A stretch of DNA of 5,531 nt from Gammaproteobacteria bacterium UBA4421 (GTDB taxonomy: Bacteria; Pseudomonadota; Gammaproteobacteria; Pseudomonadales; Azotimanducaceae): the NCBI GenBank assembly GCA_002389675.1, contig DGQF01000023.1, positions 1 through 5,531 of the forward strand. Reading direction: 5' to 3'. Positions 4,734-5,531 of the stretch are shown here, piece after piece. A model generated the notes under the pieces. That model was given only the letters and a program-made list of their open reading frames with translations, was not told the origin of the DNA and did not search any database. Within the stretch, counting starts at the first letter, position 1, and each line of letters begins with the position of its first letter. Both the position numbers and the translations under genes were made by a program.

Positions 4734-5014
4734 TAAAATTAGTCGAAAACCAATTTGACGTCGTGTATGACTTAGCTGAGTTTGAGCAAGAGCTGAAAGA
4801 ACTAGAGGTTTTTAGCCCAGCAAAAACTCACATACAATCCTTGGTAGCTAAAATCGCAACAAGCGAAAATCTTGACCTCGAGGTGCGTCTGGACGCTGCG
4901 CGCATTTTGTGCGAAACCTCAGACATATTTCCATTTTTTTTCGAAATGGAAGGCGGTCACGAAATCCTTCAACAGATCATAAAGGAAAAGATGCGTGATC
5001 GTATACGGCATTGA
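4718..5014 (+). CDS. Conserved-looking acidic helical protein, unknown function
   Basis: A 98-aa product if it starts at ATG 4718, or 118 aa from GTG 4658. I prefer 4718: the protein becomes regular and acidic from MDDNVIKLVENQFD onwards, and the earlier GTG lies inside the predicted hairpin. No strong Shine-Dalgarno is seen, so it may be translated by coupling to the 58-aa ORF that it overlaps by 16 bases. It is predicted mostly helical, with an acidic first third (EFEQELKELEVF), a central helix pair (THIQSLVAKIA, LEVRLDAARILCE), an FPFFFEMEGG turn at about 71-80, and a basic tail (KEKMRDRIRH). No membrane span or catalytic motif is evident. It overlaps the RuvC-like gene by 20 bases, suggesting one early operon. 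Function not recognised. Confidence 0.7.
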   Translation: MDDNVIKLVENQFDVVYDLAEFEQELKELEVFSPAKTHIQSLVAKIATSENLDLEVRLDAARILCETSDIFPFFFEMEGGHEILQQIIKEKMRDRIRH

Positions 5015-5471
5015 TCCTGGCTTGTCTGGCGCAATAGCGCGCTTCGATCTGACGGAAGGCTTTCTTGAAATTCACGACATGCCAATCATGGAAGTGAATA
5101 AAAAGAAATCTGTATCTCCGCAGCTCGTTGCCGATATATTGCGCCAGCAACACGCTCCAGTTTACATTGAAAAGGTGGGCGCTATGCCTGGCCAGGGTGT
5201 CTCTTCGATGTTCAGCTTCGGCCGCTCCTACGGTGTATTGCTGGGCTGTGCTGCTGGATTGCAAATGCCGACCACTGTTATAACGCCTGTCGAATGGCAG
5301 CGCGCGCTCAAATGCCAAAAAGGCAAAGACGGCAACAGGCAACGAGCCTGTGAACTATTCCCCGCATACAGCCAGCTGTTCGCCCGAAAAAAGGACGACG
5401 GCAGAGCGGATGCTGCTTTACTTGCCTATTATGGCGCTTTGTTTGTCGAGAGTGTTGATTATGACGGATGA
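4995..5471 (+). CDS. RuvC-like Holliday junction resolvase (phage type)
   Basis: A 158-aa protein with the RNase H-like fold of RuvC endonucleases, which cut four-way DNA junctions in pairs; in phages this resolves branched recombination or replication intermediates before packaging. The N-terminal strand carries GIDPGLSGA with Asp7; the second acidic residue is Glu59 in VYIEK; KDDGRADAALLAYYG supplies Asp135 and Asp139 at the C-terminal metal site. A PGQGVSSMFSFGRSYG stretch (65-80) fits the helix and loop that follow the Glu strand and contact the junction. Length is slightly below that of cellular RuvC (about 170 aa). The GTG start is used because translation from it gives the strand preceding Asp7; AAGGA at 4982-4986 is a fair ribosome site. 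It overlaps both neighbours. No ruvA or ruvB is next to it, as usual for phage versions. Confidence 0.9.
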   Translation: MIVYGIDPGLSGAIARFDLTEGFLEIHDMPIMEVNKKKSVSPQLVADILRQQHAPVYIEKVGAMPGQGVSSMFSFGRSYGVLLGCAAGLQMPTTVITPVEWQRALKCQKGKDGNRQRACELFPAYSQLFARKKDDGRADAALLAYYGALFVESVDYDG

Positions 5472-5531
5472 CATAAACGGATTTATAACGCATGGGATCA
5501 AGCGGATCAGCGTATCAAACGTGAACAAATT
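5461..5531 (+). CDS. Start of a further early gene (truncated by window end)
   Basis: ATG 5461 opens a frame that remains open for 23 codons to the window edge, beginning MTDDINGFITHGIKR. It overlaps the RuvC-like gene by 11 bases, as the other early genes overlap, and GAGAG (5448-5452) is a weak ribosome site. Too little is present to name a product; its place in the early operon suggests a replication or recombination role, which is only inference. Confidence 0.5.
   Translation, partial: MTDDINGFITHGIKRISVSNVNK

Noticed and set aside
4977..5342. Minus-strand open frame opposite the resolvase gene
   Set aside because: The plus strand encodes a clear RuvC-like protein with all acidic residues; the antisense translation has no family features.

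Overview
The window looks like the lysogeny/early-control junction of a temperate tailed phage, seen in its free (circular or unintegrated) form rather than as an integrated prophage. Moderate base composition, tight gene packing, a tyrosine integrase with an excisionase-like neighbour, a divergent repressor/Cro pair and a phage-type RuvC all point this way. The host is not certain. A 22-bp stretch at 2373-2394 resembles the 3' end of a bacterial tRNA-Pro, of the kind found in Proteobacteria, and would be the natural integration target. A marine or alphaproteobacterial host is only a guess from general appearance.

Layout. Positions 1-2040 (+) hold the 3' part of a long gene whose start lies outside the window. 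It is probably a large internal-virion or DNA-ejection protein and would close the late region. A possible 33-codon membrane peptide (2037-2138) and a doubtful small basic ORF (2143-2352) follow. The stretch from about 2300 to 2546 has no convincing gene and has the build of an attP site: one copy of ACAGCGCCA on the left, the tRNA-Pro-like segment, two copies of TTGATCGACAA, then three more copies of ACAGCGCCA beside the integrase 3' end.

The leftward strand carries repressor (3756-4169), a MerR/excisionase-type HTH protein (3455-3751) and tyrosine integrase (2547-3590). Their tight spacing suggests one lysogeny operon. The divergent control region (4170-4321) contains a rightward promoter, a weaker leftward promoter with a 13-bp palindrome in its spacer, and two AATCGACA motifs. 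Rightward genes are a Cro-like regulator (4322-4555), a 58-aa Trp-rich ORF with a strong Shine-Dalgarno (4557-4733), a 98-aa unknown acidic protein (4718-5014), a RuvC-like junction resolvase (4995-5471), and the start of another gene (5461 to the window end). A possible terminator with a competing antiterminator hairpin (4651-4683) lies inside the 58-aa ORF.

How it may work. The repressor would hold down the rightward promoter and perhaps its own. Integrase would act at the arm and core sites, with the HTH protein setting direction. When repression fails, the Cro-like protein and early genes, including the resolvase used on branched phage DNA, are expressed. No wholly new system is evident. 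The least ordinary points are the arm-site arrangement, a repeat shared between the att and control regions, the Asp in place of His in the integrase active site, and the possible attenuator.
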